Source: Muribaculaceae bacterium
GTDB taxonomy: Bacteria > Bacteroidota > Bacteroidia > Bacteroidales > G3-4614
Assembly: GCA_017546805.1 (NCBI GenBank)
Contig: JAFYRT010000056.1
Span: forward strand, 1-62,246
DNA length: 62,246 nucleotides
Direction: 5' to 3'
A program made the position numbers and the translations under genes. Shown in pieces: positions 61,822-62,246 of the stretch; the first letter of the stretch is position 1, and every line of letters starts with the position of its first letter. Under the pieces are notes generated by a model. The model was not told where the DNA came from. It did no database searches and worked only from the letters and a program-made list of their open reading frames with translations.

Positions 61822-62040
61822 TTAATATTCTTCTGATAACATATTTTTTATTTCCTCAACATCAATACCTTCGCAAATAATTTTTCCTTCACGAATATCA
61901 TTAAGATATTCCTCATTTTCATAAAGATATTTTGTTACACCCTGATCTTTCAGTTTTTCAGATATTTCAAAATTTATATCATCAATATAAATTATTGCTG
62001 TCCGATAAAAATCAAAAAGAGAAATAAAGACGTATTTGAG
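61822..62040 (-). pseudogene. Start-less ORF running into the right-hand repeat
   Basis: A 72-codon minus-strand frame ends TAA at 61822. It reads like real protein: YIDDINFEISEKLKDQGVTK then EEYLNDIREGKIICEGIDVE. Upstream it continues into the terminal repeat (KYVFISLFDFYRTAI) and ends at a TGA at 62041-62043 with no ATG. Either the repeat has replaced the true 5' end, or the ORF is a fragment left at an insertion. I do not recognise the family. Confidence 0.45.
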
Positions 62041-62227
62041 TCAGAGTAATATTAAAAAATTAATCGCACCATTATAAAACAGAGTGAAAGCCCTGAAGTT
62101 TGCAAAAATAGGGCGAGGACTGTTTGAGCTTTAGCGAGTTCCACAGCCCCTGCAAACGAGGGAATAGCTGTAACGGCAAATGAAAATTGACTGAGGGATG
62201 TTCGAAGAACTCCCGAACAAAAATTTG
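61991..62227. repeat. Right copy of ~238-bp terminal inverted repeat
   Basis: It is the reverse complement of 1-239 with clustered differences in the central loop (GCTAAAGC here against GCTTCGCTCG-type sequence on the left). The GTTTGCA/TGCAAAC and TGTTCG/CGAACA stems are retained. The outer edge is at 62227, and 19 unique bases follow to the window end. Confidence 0.85.
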
Positions 62228-62246
62228 AATGACTGTTTTATATCAG

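Noticed and set aside
1-62246. Whole window as a linear mobile element with inverted terminal repeats
   Set aside because: The content is core chromosome (gyrA, rnpB, htpG, trmD, folC), no replication or transfer genes are present, and the repeats are diverged.

Overview
The window looks like a chromosome segment of an AT-rich member of the Bacteroidota, most likely order Bacteroidales. The evidence is seen at several levels. Many genes are preceded by the Bacteroidetes-type -7 box TAnnTTTG, sometimes with a TTTG -33 box. There is a secreted subtilase with a C-terminal tail like those sorted by the type IX secretion system. The gene set includes a tri-haem cytochrome c peroxidase, an OxyR with tandem rubredoxins, LPP20/PEGA envelope proteins, a DcaP-type porin and a FadL-type channel. 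No prophage, CRISPR array, tRNA, rRNA or intact insertion sequence was found. The two window ends carry diverged copies of one ~238-bp structured repeat in opposite orientation, so this is probably a contig bounded by a dispersed repeat.

Layout. 0.25-5.1 kb: agmatine deiminase, cytochrome c peroxidase, and an mltG-mtnN-luxS operon (cell-wall lytic transglycosylase plus the activated-methyl/AI-2 cycle). 5.5-13.6 kb: a redox region with two rubredoxins, OxyR, thioredoxin, a FadL-type channel, a Dna2-like nuclease-helicase, and a PerR-like Fur regulator followed by a reverse rubrerythrin. A shared 13-bp motif at the oxyR/rubredoxin and thioredoxin promoters, and a long dyad on the perR promoter, suggest OxyR and PerR control. 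13.8-18.6 kb: Yip1-type membrane protein, smpB, a THUMP-like methyltransferase, a YtxH/holin-type trio, a TPR protein and prmA. 18.7-18.9 kb: a strongly structured RNA with 6S RNA architecture and its own promoter. 19.5-23 kb: DcaP-type porin, RNase P RNA, YihY, RidA. 23.1-26.8 kb: a minus-strand operon of FNT-type formate channel, lipoprotein-like peptide deformylase, two half-size ChrA subunits and FolC. 26.9-31.6 kb: HtpG and ClpC. 32.2-39.9 kb: GyrA, a TPR protein, an unrecognised 753-residue membrane protein with an EF-hand-like loop, and a dicarboxylate/amino-acid symporter. 39.9-42.8 kb: SDR dehydrogenase, guanine-deaminase-like enzyme, UDG-like glycosylase, EamA transporter. 43.0-44.4 kb: a GMP synthetase whose glutaminase domain is shortened and has lost its catalytic triad, flanked by two structured small-RNA candidates. 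44.7-48.6 kb: subtilase, thioesterase, YjbQ, MBL hydrolase.

48.7-57.6 kb: six consecutive minus-strand genes for exported proteins (OmpA-type, LPP20/NTF2-like, transglutaminase-like, LPP20 lipoprotein, LPP20-like, and a six-PEGA protein with a barrel-like tail). This is the best candidate here for an undescribed multi-protein envelope system. 57.8-61.8 kb: trmD, META lipoprotein, YqaE, aminotransferase and an FtsX-type permease, then a start-less ORF that runs into the right-hand repeat.

The most notable observations are the triad-less GMP synthetase, the deformylase/formate-channel operon, the PEGA/LPP20/OmpA locus, the 6S-like RNA and three other structured intergenic elements. All functional claims rest on reading motifs by eye; no database or folding program was run.
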